From NCBI GenBank assembly GCA_965204415.1, contig CBDBEL010000003.1, positions 310,001 through 374,000 of the forward strand: DNA of 64,000 nt, in the 5' to 3' direction. This DNA is from Aldehydirespirator sp965204415 (GTDB taxonomy: Bacteria; Actinomycetota; Acidimicrobiia; Acidimicrobiales; Aldehydirespiratoraceae). Positions 1-8,099 of the stretch are shown piece after piece. The notes under the pieces are model-generated. The model searched no databases and had not been told where the DNA came from. It worked only from the letters and a program-made list of their open reading frames with translations. Every line of letters starts with the position of its first letter. Position 1 is the stretch's first letter. Position numbers and translations under genes: made by a program.

Positions 1-1
1 G

Positions 2-1273
2 ATTCGCCGCCACCGAATGCTGACCAACTCCCTGGACACCCTGGAGGAACTGGGGACCCTCACACCTCAAATGAGCGCCGTGTTGCGGGCCGCGGTGCGC
101 CCGCCGAATCCAGCCAACATGCTGGTAGTGGGGGGTACGGGCTCGGGCAAGACCACCTTGCTGCGCGGGTTGCTGTCGGAAGTTCCCCAGTCCGAGTTGG
201 TGGTCACGATCGAGGACACACTCGAGTTGCACCTTCGCTCCTCGGGTCTGCACAAGCGCACTCTCGCACTGGAGACCCGCACGTCCAACACCGAGGGCAC
301 GGGCGAGATCACCATGTACGACCTCTGCAAGGCCGCCCTGCGGATGTCTCCGGACCGGGTGATCGTTGGTGAGGTGCGCGGCGGCGAGGTGATGCAGTTG
401 CTGCAGGCGATGGGCATCGGCAACGACGGCTCCGTGGGCACCATCCACGCGGGCAACACCAAGGCTGCCATCAACAAGATACTGATCTACGCCCAGCGTT
501 CACCAGATTCGCCCACACCGGACTCGGTGTTGCGCGAGATAGCTCAGGTGCTGCACCTGCTTGTATTCATCAAGAAGCTCCCAGACGGCCGCCGGGCTGT
601 TACCTCGATCCGGGAAGTCACCGGGTTCGAGGACGGAGAAGTACTGACCTCCGAGGTGTTTGCGCCGGGGCCCGCCGGCCACGGCGTATATGTCAGGCCC
701 TTCAAGTCCGACGGCGAGGCTCTGGCCCGCCTCAAGATTGCCGGGTTCTCCCCAGCCGCGTTGGGCGAGCCGTACCGCCCGAAGACCGATGTGACCAAGC
801 CCCCGGCCAAGAGGGCCGCGGCGAACAAACGTCGGGCTCCGCAGTCCAAGCAGCCCCAACCGACCCGCCGCCCACAGCCCAAGCAGACCCAACCGACCCG
901 CCGCCCACAGCCCAAGCAGACCCAACCGACCCGCCGCCCACAGCCCGCGCAGACCCAACCGTCTCGCCGCCCACAGCCTGCGCAGCCCCCACCGTCTCGC
1001 CGCCCACAGCCCAAACAGTCCCAACCGTCTGGCCGCCCACAGCCCGCGCAGCCCCCACCGTCTCGCCGCCAGCGGCCTGCGCAGTCCCCACAGCAAGCGC
1101 AACTCAATCGCCAGCCGGCGCAAACGACGAACGCTCGCCAACCCAACCGCGCCATCGCGGATCCACGGAATCCGTCCGTCCCGAACCCCAGCGCACGCCT
1201 AGCCGCTGAGAACGGCAGGGATCAAGCGCCGTCCCCCGCCCCTACGCGGCGACAGCGTGAGGCGGGCAGGTAG
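2..1273 (+). CDS. tadA: TadA/CpaF-type secretion ATPase, 5' end outside window
   Basis: This is the hexameric ATPase that powers assembly of a Tad/Flp-type pilus from the cytoplasmic face of the membrane. The reading frame is open to the left edge, so the N-terminal part is missing. Counting from the first Met at base 17, Walker A GGTGSGKT is at residues 39-46, the acidic box VTIEDT near 63-68, Walker B-like VIVGEVRGGE near 115-124 and the His box GTIHAGN near 141-147. After about residue 265 the ATPase fold gives way to a roughly 130-residue Pro/Gln/Arg-rich basic tail built from 11-residue repeats, which is not part of the usual family. It is followed after 2 bases by the tadB-like gene, so the genes are probably co-transcribed. 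The family call is firm; the role of the tail is unknown. Confidence 0.93.
   Translation: MRRHRMLTNSLDTLEELGTLTPQMSAVLRAAVRPPNPANMLVVGGTGSGKTTLLRGLLSEVPQSELVVTIEDTLELHLRSSGLHKRTLALETRTSNTEGTGEITMYDLCKAALRMSPDRVIVGEVRGGEVMQLLQAMGIGNDGSVGTIHAGNTKAAINKILIYAQRSPDSPTPDSVLREIAQVLHLLVFIKKLPDGRRAVTSIREVTGFEDGEVLTSEVFAPGPAGHGVYVRPFKSDGEALARLKIAGFSPAALGEPYRPKTDVTKPPAKRAAANKRRAPQSKQPQPTRRPQPKQTQPTRRPQPKQTQPTRRPQPAQTQPSRRPQPAQPPPSRRPQPKQSQPSGRPQPAQPPPSRRQRPAQSPQQAQLNRQPAQTTNARQPNRAIADPRNPSVPNPSARLAAENGRDQAPSPAPTRRQREAGR
842..1075 (+). repeat. 33-bp in-frame tandem repeat encoding Pro/Gln/Arg tail
   Basis: About seven degenerate 33-bp units encode the 11-residue pattern QTQPTRRPQPK and variants (K/A and T/S exchanges) in the C-terminal tail of the TadA-like ATPase. 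The period is a multiple of three, so copy-number change would keep the frame. The tail is strongly basic and should be unstructured. Confidence 0.85.
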
Positions 1274-1275
1274 CT

Positions 1276-2184
1276 ATGGACCGGGCCGCCATTCTCGTGG
1301 GTGCTGTCTTGGGCCTCGGCTTGTTCACAATGCTGCTCAGCCTGCAGCAACGGCCGGAGACCAGGACCAAGACCACGTTGAAGAAGTTCCAGTCGCGAGC
1401 GTCGCGCGTCAAGAGGTGGTCGTCTCTGCACGACAAGCTCATCATGGCGGCCCTCGGGGTCGGATTGGCGTTCGGGGCTTGGCGCGCCACGGGGTGGATC
1501 GTTGCCGCGCTGCTCGGTTTCACAGCAGGCGTGATGGGGCCGATGATGTTCCGCGCCCCCCGGCGGAGGCGGGAGCTCACCAACGAGATCGAGGCCTACT
1601 CCCAGTGGACCGAACAGATCCGGGATCTGGTGTCGGCCAGCGGATCGCTGTTCGAGGCGGTCACCGTCTCTGCGTCGCAGGCTCCGGAACGGCTGCGCCC
1701 GAAAGTGGTGGAGATGGCGTCGATCGGCCGGACCCTGGGTCTGCCGGCCGCGCTGGACTGGTTCGCCGAGGAGATGCAGTCGCCCTTCGCCGATCGCCTT
1801 GTGCTCGGCATGAAGATTGCCTGGGACTCCGGGGCCCGGGTCAGCGAGGCGTTCGAGAGCGCGGCGCGCGCCATGCGGGCCGAGGTGGAAATGCGAAGGC
1901 GCCACGAGGTGGCCAACGCCCGCGCCTGGACGCAAGTGGTGGCGATGTTGGGCGTCACGCTCGTGTCGGTGCTGTTCATGTTCGTGTTCAACCGGGGGTT
2001 CTTCGATCCGTTCGGCTCTACCGTCGGCCAGGCCATCCTCGCGGCCGTGGGGGTGCTGATCTTCGGCAACGTCTACTGGGTGCTGAAGCTGTCGGAGTCG
2101 GACGTCCCCATCCGCCTGCTGGCATCGGACCGGAAACGGTCGCGCGAGAGCCCCGTCGCCGCGGCGGCGGCAGAGGACCGGTAA
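1276..2184 (+). CDS. tadB: TadB-like inner-membrane pilus assembly protein
   Basis: This 302-residue protein has the layout of type II secretion F domain proteins of the TadB branch. There is a hydrophobic N-terminal segment at about residues 5-22, two more near 55-90, a cytoplasmic helical domain around 100-210 (with the typical run ending LVLGMKIAWDSGARVSEAFE) and paired membrane segments near 215-265. TadB and TadC form the membrane platform on which the TadA ATPase acts. The ATG lies 2 bases after the tadA stop and 4 bases before the tadC start, which supports one operon. Nothing unusual was seen. Confidence 0.88.
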   Translation: MDRAAILVGAVLGLGLFTMLLSLQQRPETRTKTTLKKFQSRASRVKRWSSLHDKLIMAALGVGLAFGAWRATGWIVAALLGFTAGVMGPMMFRAPRRRRELTNEIEAYSQWTEQIRDLVSASGSLFEAVTVSASQAPERLRPKVVEMASIGRTLGLPAALDWFAEEMQSPFADRLVLGMKIAWDSGARVSEAFESAARAMRAEVEMRRRHEVANARAWTQVVAMLGVTLVSVLFMFVFNRGFFDPFGSTVGQAILAAVGVLIFGNVYWVLKLSESDVPIRLLASDRKRSRESPVAAAAAEDR

Positions 2185-2188
2185 GGCC

Positions 2189-3067
2189 GTGGAGATCGTT
2201 CTGGGCGCCCTGATCGGGCTGGGCCTGCTGTTGATCGTCCTGGGCGTCAGGCGGCCGCCTGTCCGCCCCAAGGTCCACGTTCGAAACAAGAACGGAAGCG
2301 GCACGACGGGGAGTCGTTCGCCGGGGAGACTCGCCCGCCGGGCTGCCGGGAAGATCCAGGCTGACCTTCACGCCAAGCTGCATCTCAACCAGGACGCCGC
2401 CATCATGGGCCGCAACCTCGAGACCCACGCCCTGCACAAGGTCGTGGGGCTAGTGCTGGGTACGGTGCTGACGGCCATCCTCGCCATGGTCTTCGGCGCC
2501 CTGATCGACTTGCCGATCCTGATGACGGGGGCCGTCTCGCTGGTCGGCGGGCTGCTGGGGTGGTGGCTGCCCGACTCGATCCTCAAGTCCGCGGCCGAGA
2601 AGGAGCGCATCCTGTTCCAGCAGGTCACGGAGTCGTGGCTGGAGTTGGCGGCGCAATTGGTGACAGCCGGGTCCGATACCTTCGCGGCCCTCTCGACCGC
2701 AGCGTCGTACAGCTCGCAGCCCGGATTCGTTCTCATCCGCGACACCCTGATGATGTCGGCCGCAAGCGGGGAGCCTCCGTGGACCGGGCTGCGCAGGCTG
2801 TCCGACGAGCGCAGGCTGCGGTTCCTGGATCCGTTCTGCTCCTCGCTGGAGTTGGCGGGAACCACCGGGGCCGGATCCCGCCAAGCGATCCTGGCGCAGG
2901 TGGACTCGGCCCGCTCCAAGGCGATGCTGGAGGCCGACGCGGCCGCGGCATCGTCCAGCGAGAAGATGGGAGCGCCCCTGGCCCTGATCGGCGGTGCCTT
3001 CATGATCCTGATGGGCTATCCGCCCCTAGCCGGCATCCTCGACAGCGCCAGCCTCGGCGGCCTGTAG
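2189..3067 (+). CDS. tadC: TadC-like inner-membrane pilus assembly protein
   Basis: This 292-residue protein is the second type II secretion F domain partner. It starts with a GTG 4 bases after the tadB stop. It has an N-terminal membrane segment (residues 4-22), a paired hydrophobic region near 80-135, a cytoplasmic helical domain (about 140-250, containing FCSSLELAGTTGAGSRQAIL) and a C-terminal hydrophobic hairpin. The order ATPase-TadB-TadC is the conserved Tad core order, so the assignment rests on both domain and context. The split between TadB and TadC follows gene order. Confidence 0.86.
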   Translation: MEIVLGALIGLGLLLIVLGVRRPPVRPKVHVRNKNGSGTTGSRSPGRLARRAAGKIQADLHAKLHLNQDAAIMGRNLETHALHKVVGLVLGTVLTAILAMVFGALIDLPILMTGAVSLVGGLLGWWLPDSILKSAAEKERILFQQVTESWLELAAQLVTAGSDTFAALSTAASYSSQPGFVLIRDTLMMSAASGEPPWTGLRRLSDERRLRFLDPFCSSLELAGTTGAGSRQAILAQVDSARSKAMLEADAAAASSSEKMGAPLALIGGAFMILMGYPPLAGILDSASLGGL

Positions 3068-3088
3068 GGATTGCTCCCATAGCCTGGC

Positions 3089-5320
3089 GTGGAGGTTCAG
3101 CGCGACGACGGCGCGCCCCGTCAGCGGCGCGAGCTCGCGGCCGTGTGGCTGGCCACTGGAAGCGCAGTCTCGGCCATGGTGGCTGCCAGCTGGCTCCTCG
3201 TTGTCGACCGCGACGGTCGGCCGCCCGGTGGCGACATGGTGGGCCATACCGCCGCCGCGGAGTGGTTGAGAACCCTGCCGTGGTGGGACTGGCGGGGTTG
3301 GTCGGACTGGTTCTACGGCGGGCAGGCCATCGGCGTCAACTATCCGCCCCTGGGCCATGCGTGGATGCGGTTCACCCACCCCCTCCACGGGCAGATGGCC
3401 GCGGTGGCCGTGGGGCTGCTGGTGCTGCTGCCGTGGGGATCCCTGCGGCTAGCCCGAGCGGTGGGATACTCGCCTCGCGGCTGCCATGCGGCCATGGCGG
3501 CCCCCATGATCCTGGTAGCGGCTTCGGCCAGCATGCACTGGGTCCTGTCGGGATTCCACCCCATCCCCACGTTCTACGGCTCCTGGCCCGCCATGCTGGC
3601 CACGGTCATCGGTCTGTTCCCGGCCTGTGACGCGGCCGGGTGCCGCCGCCCGGTGCGGGCCGGCGCCCTGCTGGGCGTGGCCGGGCTCTTCAACGCGACC
3701 GTGCTGCCGGGCGTAGCCGTGGTGTGCGGGGCCCTGCTGGTGTCGAGCGGGACATCCTTCGGGAAGGGGCTGCGCTGGTGCGCCACCGCGGCCTGCGCAG
3801 CCCTCGCGGTGTCGGCTTGGTGGCTGGTGCCGTTCGTGGCGGGCTGGGATCGCCTGGTGCGTTGGGAGGTCTCGTTGGCCAACTCCCTGGCCGCGGGACA
3901 TCCCTGGCAGGCAGCCCTGCTGGCCGGGCTGGGCGCGGCGGCAATCTGGGCGGCTCGCAGCGGCGCGGGACCGCCGCGGCGTCTGGCTGTGGCGGCCCTG
4001 GCCGGGCTGGGGGCCACCCTGCTGGGCGACCTGGTCGGCTACCTGCGGCCTGAGCGCTGGCTGGAACTCCCGATCCTGGTGGCCGCGCTGGCCGCGGCCG
4101 GGCTCGCAGGCAGCCGGGAACCCCCGTCGGTGCCGCCGGTGCGGGCGGCCTGGGCCGTGCTGGCCGGTGCCTTCCTGGTCGTCCTGGCCGTGGTCACCGC
4201 ACGCTGGGAGGTGCTGCCCCTGACGGTCTGGCTGCTGTGGAGACCCCGCAGAGTGTGGGTCGGGGCGGGAGCCCTCGCATGGGCCGCGGTCCTGCTGCTG
4301 GTGCCGTTCGGGCAGGCGATCCTAGACCGGTCGCAGGACCCTCCGCCAGCCGCTGTGCTGGACGCGGTCGCAGCCGAGGACCCAGGCGCCGGAGGTCTCG
4401 TCTACATCGCCTCAGACGATGCGGCTTCCTGCCCGGGGCCTGCATCGTGGCATGCCGCGGCGGAGACCGGGGGCCGTGTCCGCCCGCTTCACGGCCTGTA
4501 CCGGGAGACCAGCCCGGCCGCGGAGTTTCTCGATGCCGGGGCAGATCTGAGCGGTGGCTCCTACGGTGAGTCGGGTCGGTTGAGGCCGCATTGGCTCGAG
4601 GTATGGCAGGCCCGCGGGGAGCCCTCGCTGGACAGCCCGTCGGCCGCCGAGGCCCTCGGAGCCCGCTGGTACGCCACGTGCGACCGCGACGGCACCCCGG
4701 CGATCAGCGACCTCGGCGGCGTGCTCGCCGGGGGCGTGACCGTCGAGGGACACGCCACAGAAGCGGCATGGCATCGCGCCGCGGTGGAGTGGTGGATGTC
4801 TCTGGCGTCCGGGGCCGGGGACCCGAGCCCCGACGGGTTCGTTGGAGTGCCGGTGCTGGCACCCGATCGTGGCGACGGTTCGCTCAATTCTCACAGCCAG
4901 GCCGCTTCGGGAGTGGCCCTGCACACCGAACAGGACGAGCTTGTCGTGACCGCGGACAGGTCCGGCTGGGTCTGGATCCGTGTGCCCTGGGACCCCTACT
5001 GGAGAAGCACCGGCGGCTCGGCGGTCCACAAGGGCGGTCCCGGCCATCTGGTGGTCTGGGCGAATCACGGCACAACTGAGCTTCGATGGTCGGTGCCGGG
5101 CCGTGTGGATGCGGTCGCCGCAGCGGTGACGGGCACCGCGGCCGCGGCGGCCGGAGGATTGACGATGATCAACCGGCGCGCCAGCTGGACGGCCGGCGCA
5201 GACCGGCGACGCCGGCCGGCGGAAGCCTTGGAGATGTTCGCGGCCACGGTAGACGGATGGGTGCGTGCCGGCGCCGATGTCATGCGCCGAGCCGCCGTCC
5301 GGGTCTTGCGACGTAGATAA
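3089..5320 (+). CDS. Large polytopic membrane protein, GT-C/YfhO-like
   Basis: This 743-residue protein starts with GTG 21 bases after tadC. It has about a dozen hydrophobic segments in the first 430 residues, then a soluble extracytoplasmic part, and a last hydrophobic stretch near 670-690 before a basic tail. The early extracytoplasmic loop has GDMVGH and NYPPLGH, and a late stretch (WIRVPWDPYWRSTGG) resembles the C-terminal domain of YfhO-like or 6-pyruvoyl-tetrahydropterin-synthase-related membrane proteins. These are often annotated as lipid-linked-sugar (GT-C) glycosyltransferases. Its place inside the Tad cluster suggests it could modify pilus subunits or surface glycans, but that is inference. 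No catalytic residue can be fixed by eye. Confidence 0.7.
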   Translation: MEVQRDDGAPRQRRELAAVWLATGSAVSAMVAASWLLVVDRDGRPPGGDMVGHTAAAEWLRTLPWWDWRGWSDWFYGGQAIGVNYPPLGHAWMRFTHPLHGQMAAVAVGLLVLLPWGSLRLARAVGYSPRGCHAAMAAPMILVAASASMHWVLSGFHPIPTFYGSWPAMLATVIGLFPACDAAGCRRPVRAGALLGVAGLFNATVLPGVAVVCGALLVSSGTSFGKGLRWCATAACAALAVSAWWLVPFVAGWDRLVRWEVSLANSLAAGHPWQAALLAGLGAAAIWAARSGAGPPRRLAVAALAGLGATLLGDLVGYLRPERWLELPILVAALAAAGLAGSREPPSVPPVRAAWAVLAGAFLVVLAVVTARWEVLPLTVWLLWRPRRVWVGAGALAWAAVLLLVPFGQAILDRSQDPPPAAVLDAVAAEDPGAGGLVYIASDDAASCPGPASWHAAAETGGRVRPLHGLYRETSPAAEFLDAGADLSGGSYGESGRLRPHWLEVWQARGEPSLDSPSAAEALGARWYATCDRDGTPAISDLGGVLAGGVTVEGHATEAAWHRAAVEWWMSLASGAGDPSPDGFVGVPVLAPDRGDGSLNSHSQAASGVALHTEQDELVVTADRSGWVWIRVPWDPYWRSTGGSAVHKGGPGHLVVWANHGTTELRWSVPGRVDAVAAAVTGTAAAAAGGLTMINRRASWTAGADRRRRPAEALEMFAATVDGWVRAGADVMRRAAVRVLRRR

Positions 5321-5334
5321 CACAAACTTTGTTC

Positions 5335-5363
5335 TTGCGGTTTCTTTTCAAACTTGCTATTAT
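5335..5363 (+). promoter_or_regulatory. Promoter of pilin-like gene
   Basis: A -35-like TTGCGG (5335-5340) and a -10 TATTAT (5358-5363) are separated by exactly 17 bases. They lie in an AT-rich pocket unlike the surrounding GC-rich DNA, about 55 bases before the ATG at 5419. This would give the pilin-like gene its own strong start inside the Tad operon. Confidence 0.65.
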
Positions 5364-5418
5364 GTTTTAGACGCTGCGCGTCGAGTACCACATCACTCAA
5401 GAAACAAGAGGAACAAAG

Positions 5419-5724
5419 ATGACTGCAACACTCATCATCGTCGCACTCGTGCCTGTGATCGCCATGGCGGCGGGCCTGGCACGCCGCAAATGGCCAACTG
5501 ACGTCGCCGCCGACGCCCGCGGCATCGCGCTGCAGACCGTGATCGTGATGGTCGTTCTGCTCGCCATCGCGGGCGGGGTGGCTACGGTCCTGCTCTCCAG
5601 GGGTCAGGACGCGATCACAGAGGTCGAGAACCAGAACATCACCATCGCCACCAGGTTCACGGACGCCGCCACGTGCGCCAACGCCGGATTCACCTGGGAT
5701 GCGACCAACACCGTGTGCACGTAG
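5419..5724 (+). CDS. Small pilin-like protein of the Tad cluster
   Basis: This 101-residue protein has two hydrophobic segments, about 3-20 and 38-59. The second follows ADARG and resembles the cleavage-plus-helix region of Flp-type pilins, so processing at the Gly before IALQT is plausible. The C-terminal end has two cysteines (CANAGFTWDATNTVC) that could close a small disulfide loop. A good ribosome site (GAGGA, 5408-5412) precedes the ATG. Its own promoter and an inverted repeat downstream fit the high expression expected of a major structural subunit. The pilin role comes from size, hydrophobic layout and context; the usual Flp Glu at position 5 is not clear. Confidence 0.6.
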   Translation: MTATLIIVALVPVIAMAAGLARRKWPTDVAADARGIALQTVIVMVVLLAIAGGVATVLLSRGQDAITEVENQNITIATRFTDAATCANAGFTWDATNTVCT

Positions 5725-5747
5725 CCGGTCACTCATCGCATTGATGA

Positions 5748-6272
5748 TTGTTGCGCAATCCCTCACCTCGGCTGCTGCCTGACAGCGGCCTCGGGCGCCG
5801 CCTGCGGTCGTCTCGCGATCCCCGGTCGCGAGACGACCGCGGTGAGGCGCTGCCTGCCGCAATCCTGTTCATCGGGGTGCTCCTGGTGGTCCTTCTCGGA
5901 ATCCACGTCGTGATCATCGCTATGGCTCGCACGGCCGTACAGGCGGCGGCAGAGGCCGCGGCGTCTGCCGCTCAGGTGGCCGGTCCTGGCCGGCGCGACT
6001 GCTTCGGCGATCCGACGATCCTCGAGCCGGCACGGGAGTGCGCGGCCGTGCAGGCCGCCCAACTCGCGATGGCCGGGGCCAGGGCATCGGTCACCGAGAC
6101 CCGCAGAGCCCGCGTGCTGATCGAGGGCGAGCGGGGCCTAGTGACGGTGCTGGTGTTCGGCTCGACCCGGTCTCCCGTGTTCGGGCAGATCAATTTGGCC
6201 GCGCAGGCCTGCGCCCCCCTCGACGATGCCCCGGCATTCCAGTTCACCGGCACCGACCCGTGGCAGTGCTGA
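5748..6272 (+). CDS. TadE-like minor pilin/pseudopilin 1
   Basis: This is a 174-residue protein if it starts at TTG 5748. The N-terminal region ends in DRGEALPAAILFIGVLL, the charged-Gly then long hydrophobic helix typical of TadE. An Ala-rich helical stretch (AAAEAAASAAQ) and a small domain with three cysteines follow. No ribosome site precedes the TTG, and a strong inverted repeat (5804-5840) lies in the proposed 5' coding part, so the true start may differ. It overlaps the next TadE-like gene by about 13 bases, indicating translational coupling. Confidence 0.7.
   Translation: MLRNPSPRLLPDSGLGRRLRSSRDPRSRDDRGEALPAAILFIGVLLVVLLGIHVVIIAMARTAVQAAAEAAASAAQVAGPGRRDCFGDPTILEPARECAAVQAAQLAMAGARASVTETRRARVLIEGERGLVTVLVFGSTRSPVFGQINLAAQACAPLDDAPAFQFTGTDPWQC
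5804..5840 (+). promoter_or_regulatory. 15-bp perfect inverted repeat after pilin gene
   Basis: GCGGTCGTCTCGCGA (5804-5818) and its exact complement (5826-5840) enclose a 7-base loop; a G-T and a further C-G pair extend the stem outward. There is no T-run, so a simple intrinsic terminator is uncertain. Its position 80 bases after the pilin stop fits an RNA element that limits read-through or stabilises the pilin message. Confidence 0.6.
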
Positions 6273-6772
6273 CCCGACCCGGAGGTCGCGCCGGGCACGA
6301 CCAGAGCGGCTCGGTCGCCATCGGGATGACGATCATGTTCCCGATGCTGATGATGGTGATCGTCGCGCTGTCGATAATCACCGACACAGCCCGCACGGAG
6401 CAGGCTCTCCAGGCGGCCGCCGACCGGGCTGCGCTCACCGCGTCGCTGTGCTGCTCCCAAACCGGGGGGCCCGCCGGCGCGGAGGCCACGGCCAAGGCCA
6501 GCCTGGCGGCCAGCCATCACGAGAACGCCCACAACCGCATCTTCTGTGTCAACGACTTCGTCAACGACAGCACCGTGCTGATCCTGGACGTGGCCGGCGA
6601 TGTCGTTCCGGTGGCGCCGGGCTCCCGGGTGCCTCCCGGAGGAACGGTGGAGGTGTATCTGCGGTGCGAGATCCCGCCCCAAGCCCTCGGAGGATCCGGC
6701 TGGCCCGGACTCGACCTCAGGCGTTCCGCGGTGGGACACGCACGAGTCGATCCCTACCGGTTCCGCGCGTGA
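6260..6772 (+). CDS. TadE-like minor pilin/pseudopilin 2
   Basis: This protein of about 170 residues starts at GTG 6260 (or 6266), overlapping the end of the previous gene. A short positively charged leader with DQSGSVAIG precedes a hydrophobic helix (MTIMFPMLMMVIVALSII), then the Ala-rich QALQAAADRAALTASL region common in TadE/TadG-like proteins. The remainder is a small domain with four cysteines, including an adjacent Cys-Cys pair. Its stop codon lies inside the first unit of a 39-bp tandem repeat and overlaps the next start as GTGA. It is probably a membrane-anchored minor subunit of the pilus. Confidence 0.72.
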   Translation: MAVLTRPGGRAGHDQSGSVAIGMTIMFPMLMMVIVALSIITDTARTEQALQAAADRAALTASLCCSQTGGPAGAEATAKASLAASHHENAHNRIFCVNDFVNDSTVLILDVAGDVVPVAPGSRVPPGGTVEVYLRCEIPPQALGGSGWPGLDLRRSAVGHARVDPYRFRA

Positions 6773-6949
6773 CCGGGTCCCCGCCGACGCCCCTACCGGT
6801 TCCGCGCGTGACCGGGTCCCCGCCGACGCCCCTACCGGTTCCGCGCGTGACCGGGTCCCCGCCGACGCCCCTACCGGTTCCGCGCGTGACCGGGTCCCCG
6901 CCGACGCCCCTACCGGTTCCGCGCGTGACCGGGTCCCCGCCGACGCCCC
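6752..6949 (+). repeat. 39-bp tandem repeat across a TadE/TadG gene junction
   Basis: Five essentially identical 39-bp units occur at 6755-6949, with TACCGG recurring at 6755, 6794, 6833, 6872 and 6911. Each unit contains the same GCGCGTGACC in which the first copy carries both the stop of the upstream gene and the GTG start of the next. In the downstream gene's frame each unit encodes LPVPRVTGSPPTP. Confidence 0.95.
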
Positions 6950-7425
6950 GCCGGTCCGGTTGCCGGTGGTCGCTGCAGGCTCTCGCCGACGACCAGCGGG
7001 GCCTCTACGCCCCGTTCGTCGCGGTCATCACCGCCGCCCTGCTGTTCCTGGGCGGCATCGCCTACGACGGTCCCCGCCTCAACGCGGCCCGCCAGCACGC
7101 CGTGCACGAAGCCAACGACGCCGCCCGCGTCGCGGCTGCCACGGTCGCCAGTGGCGGAACCCTCGAGCAGGCGGAGGCCGCGGCGGAGTCCCACCTCGAC
7201 CAGACGAGGCTGGTCTTCGGCGACGAGATCGACGTGATCCTGTTGGACTGCGTCGGGTCCAGAGTGCAGATCACGGTGGCGAGCGGGTATCGCTTCAGGT
7301 CCGTACTGGGACTCCTGAGGAACCCTCAGCCCATCGTGGCCACCGGTGCCGCCGAGGCCTACCTGATCCAACCCAGCGGCGAGGTCAGTGCCTTGCACTA
7401 CGTGGGCGAGTGCCCCCTCGCCTAG
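6769..7425 (+). CDS. TadG/TadE-like pilus-associated protein with repeat N-terminus
   Basis: This protein of about 218 residues probably starts at GTG 6769, overlapping the previous TGA. The first 60 or so residues are the 13-residue repeat LPVPRVTGSPPTP, cytoplasmic and proline-rich. Then comes DDQRGLYAPFVAVITAALLFLGGIA, the TadG-like charged-Gly plus hydrophobic helix, and an Ala-rich periplasmic domain ending in GECPLA. Because every repeat unit contains an in-frame GTG, several start points are possible and the N-terminus may be heterogeneous. It is the last Tad gene on this strand before the prepilin peptidase gene on the other strand. Confidence 0.7.
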   Translation: MTGSPPTPLPVPRVTGSPPTPLPVPRVTGSPPTPLPVPRVTGSPPTPLPVPRVTGSPPTPRRSGCRWSLQALADDQRGLYAPFVAVITAALLFLGGIAYDGPRLNAARQHAVHEANDAARVAAATVASGGTLEQAEAAAESHLDQTRLVFGDEIDVILLDCVGSRVQITVASGYRFRSVLGLLRNPQPIVATGAAEAYLIQPSGEVSALHYVGECPLA

Positions 7426-7469
7426 CCATGGGACGCTGCCGAGAATCCCGTCCGGCTGTTCCGGCTCGA

Positions 7470-7964
7470 CTAGCGGGCCGGCACCGCGCCCGAGACCGCG
7501 ATCGACCACGCCGCGGCCACGGCTGCGCCCGCCACCAGGTAGGGGCCCAGTGGCCTGCTGGCCCGCGGCCCCTTGCGAATCAGGGTGACAAGCGCCTCCG
7601 GCAACGCCAGCACGAACCCGGCCACCAGCGCCGCGACGGCCACCGGCCACCCCCACCATCCGCACATCAAGCCGTTGAGCACGCTCAGTCGCACGTCGCC
7701 GAAACCCATCGAGGGCGGATGCGCAAAATGAACTGCGGCCAGGAAGCCACCGATGATCAGCGCCCCCAGAACCGCGCCGATCAAGCCGTCCGGCTCACCC
7801 TCGATCAGGGATGCGGCCGAATACAGCACCCACACCGCTCCGGCCGTGGGCCAGATGACCCGGGTCGGCAGCAGGCCGGTGCGGTAGTCGGTCACCCCTA
7901 GGTATAGCCCCGAGGACGCCCAGATGACGACAGCAACCAGGACGAGAACCGATGAGATGGTCAT
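7470..7964 (-). CDS. Prepilin peptidase, A24 family (TadV/CpaA type)
   Basis: This 164-residue membrane aspartyl protease should cleave the leader peptides of the pilin and TadE-like proteins nearby. The two catalytic aspartates are visible: D26 in GVTDYRTGLLP and D90 in the signature GFGDVRL. About six hydrophobic segments fill the protein. It lacks the long N-terminal methyltransferase region of PilD-type enzymes, as is usual for Tad systems. It is encoded convergent to the TadE/G genes, about 45 bases away, so it must have its own promoter. Confidence 0.88.
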   Translation of the reverse strand: MTISSVLVLVAVVIWASSGLYLGVTDYRTGLLPTRVIWPTAGAVWVLYSAASLIEGEPDGLIGAVLGALIIGGFLAAVHFAHPPSMGFGDVRLSVLNGLMCGWWGWPVAVAALVAGFVLALPEALVTLIRKGPRASRPLGPYLVAGAAVAAAWSIAVSGAVPAR

Positions 7965-8099
7965 GCCGCGAACATCAGGCCAAGAACGAGTGTCGCAAGC
8001 AATAGATCATGGTGTCTATTCCCTCATTCTACCGGCCGGCAGGTCGCCCCTCCGAGACTCGGGGAGGCCAGAGTCGGGCCGGTTGAGGCAGGCCTCGGC

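Noticed and set aside
6752..6949. Five regular 39-bp repeats as a CRISPR array
   Set aside because: Units are directly adjacent with no spacers, they are in frame with a pilus gene, and no cas genes are present.
6600..7901. Open frame across the 39-bp repeat in a third frame (PTGSARDRVPADA repeats)
   Set aside because: It runs through the TadG-like gene and the prepilin peptidase gene with Arg/Gly-rich content and no start signal; the TadE/TadG-like frames explain the region.
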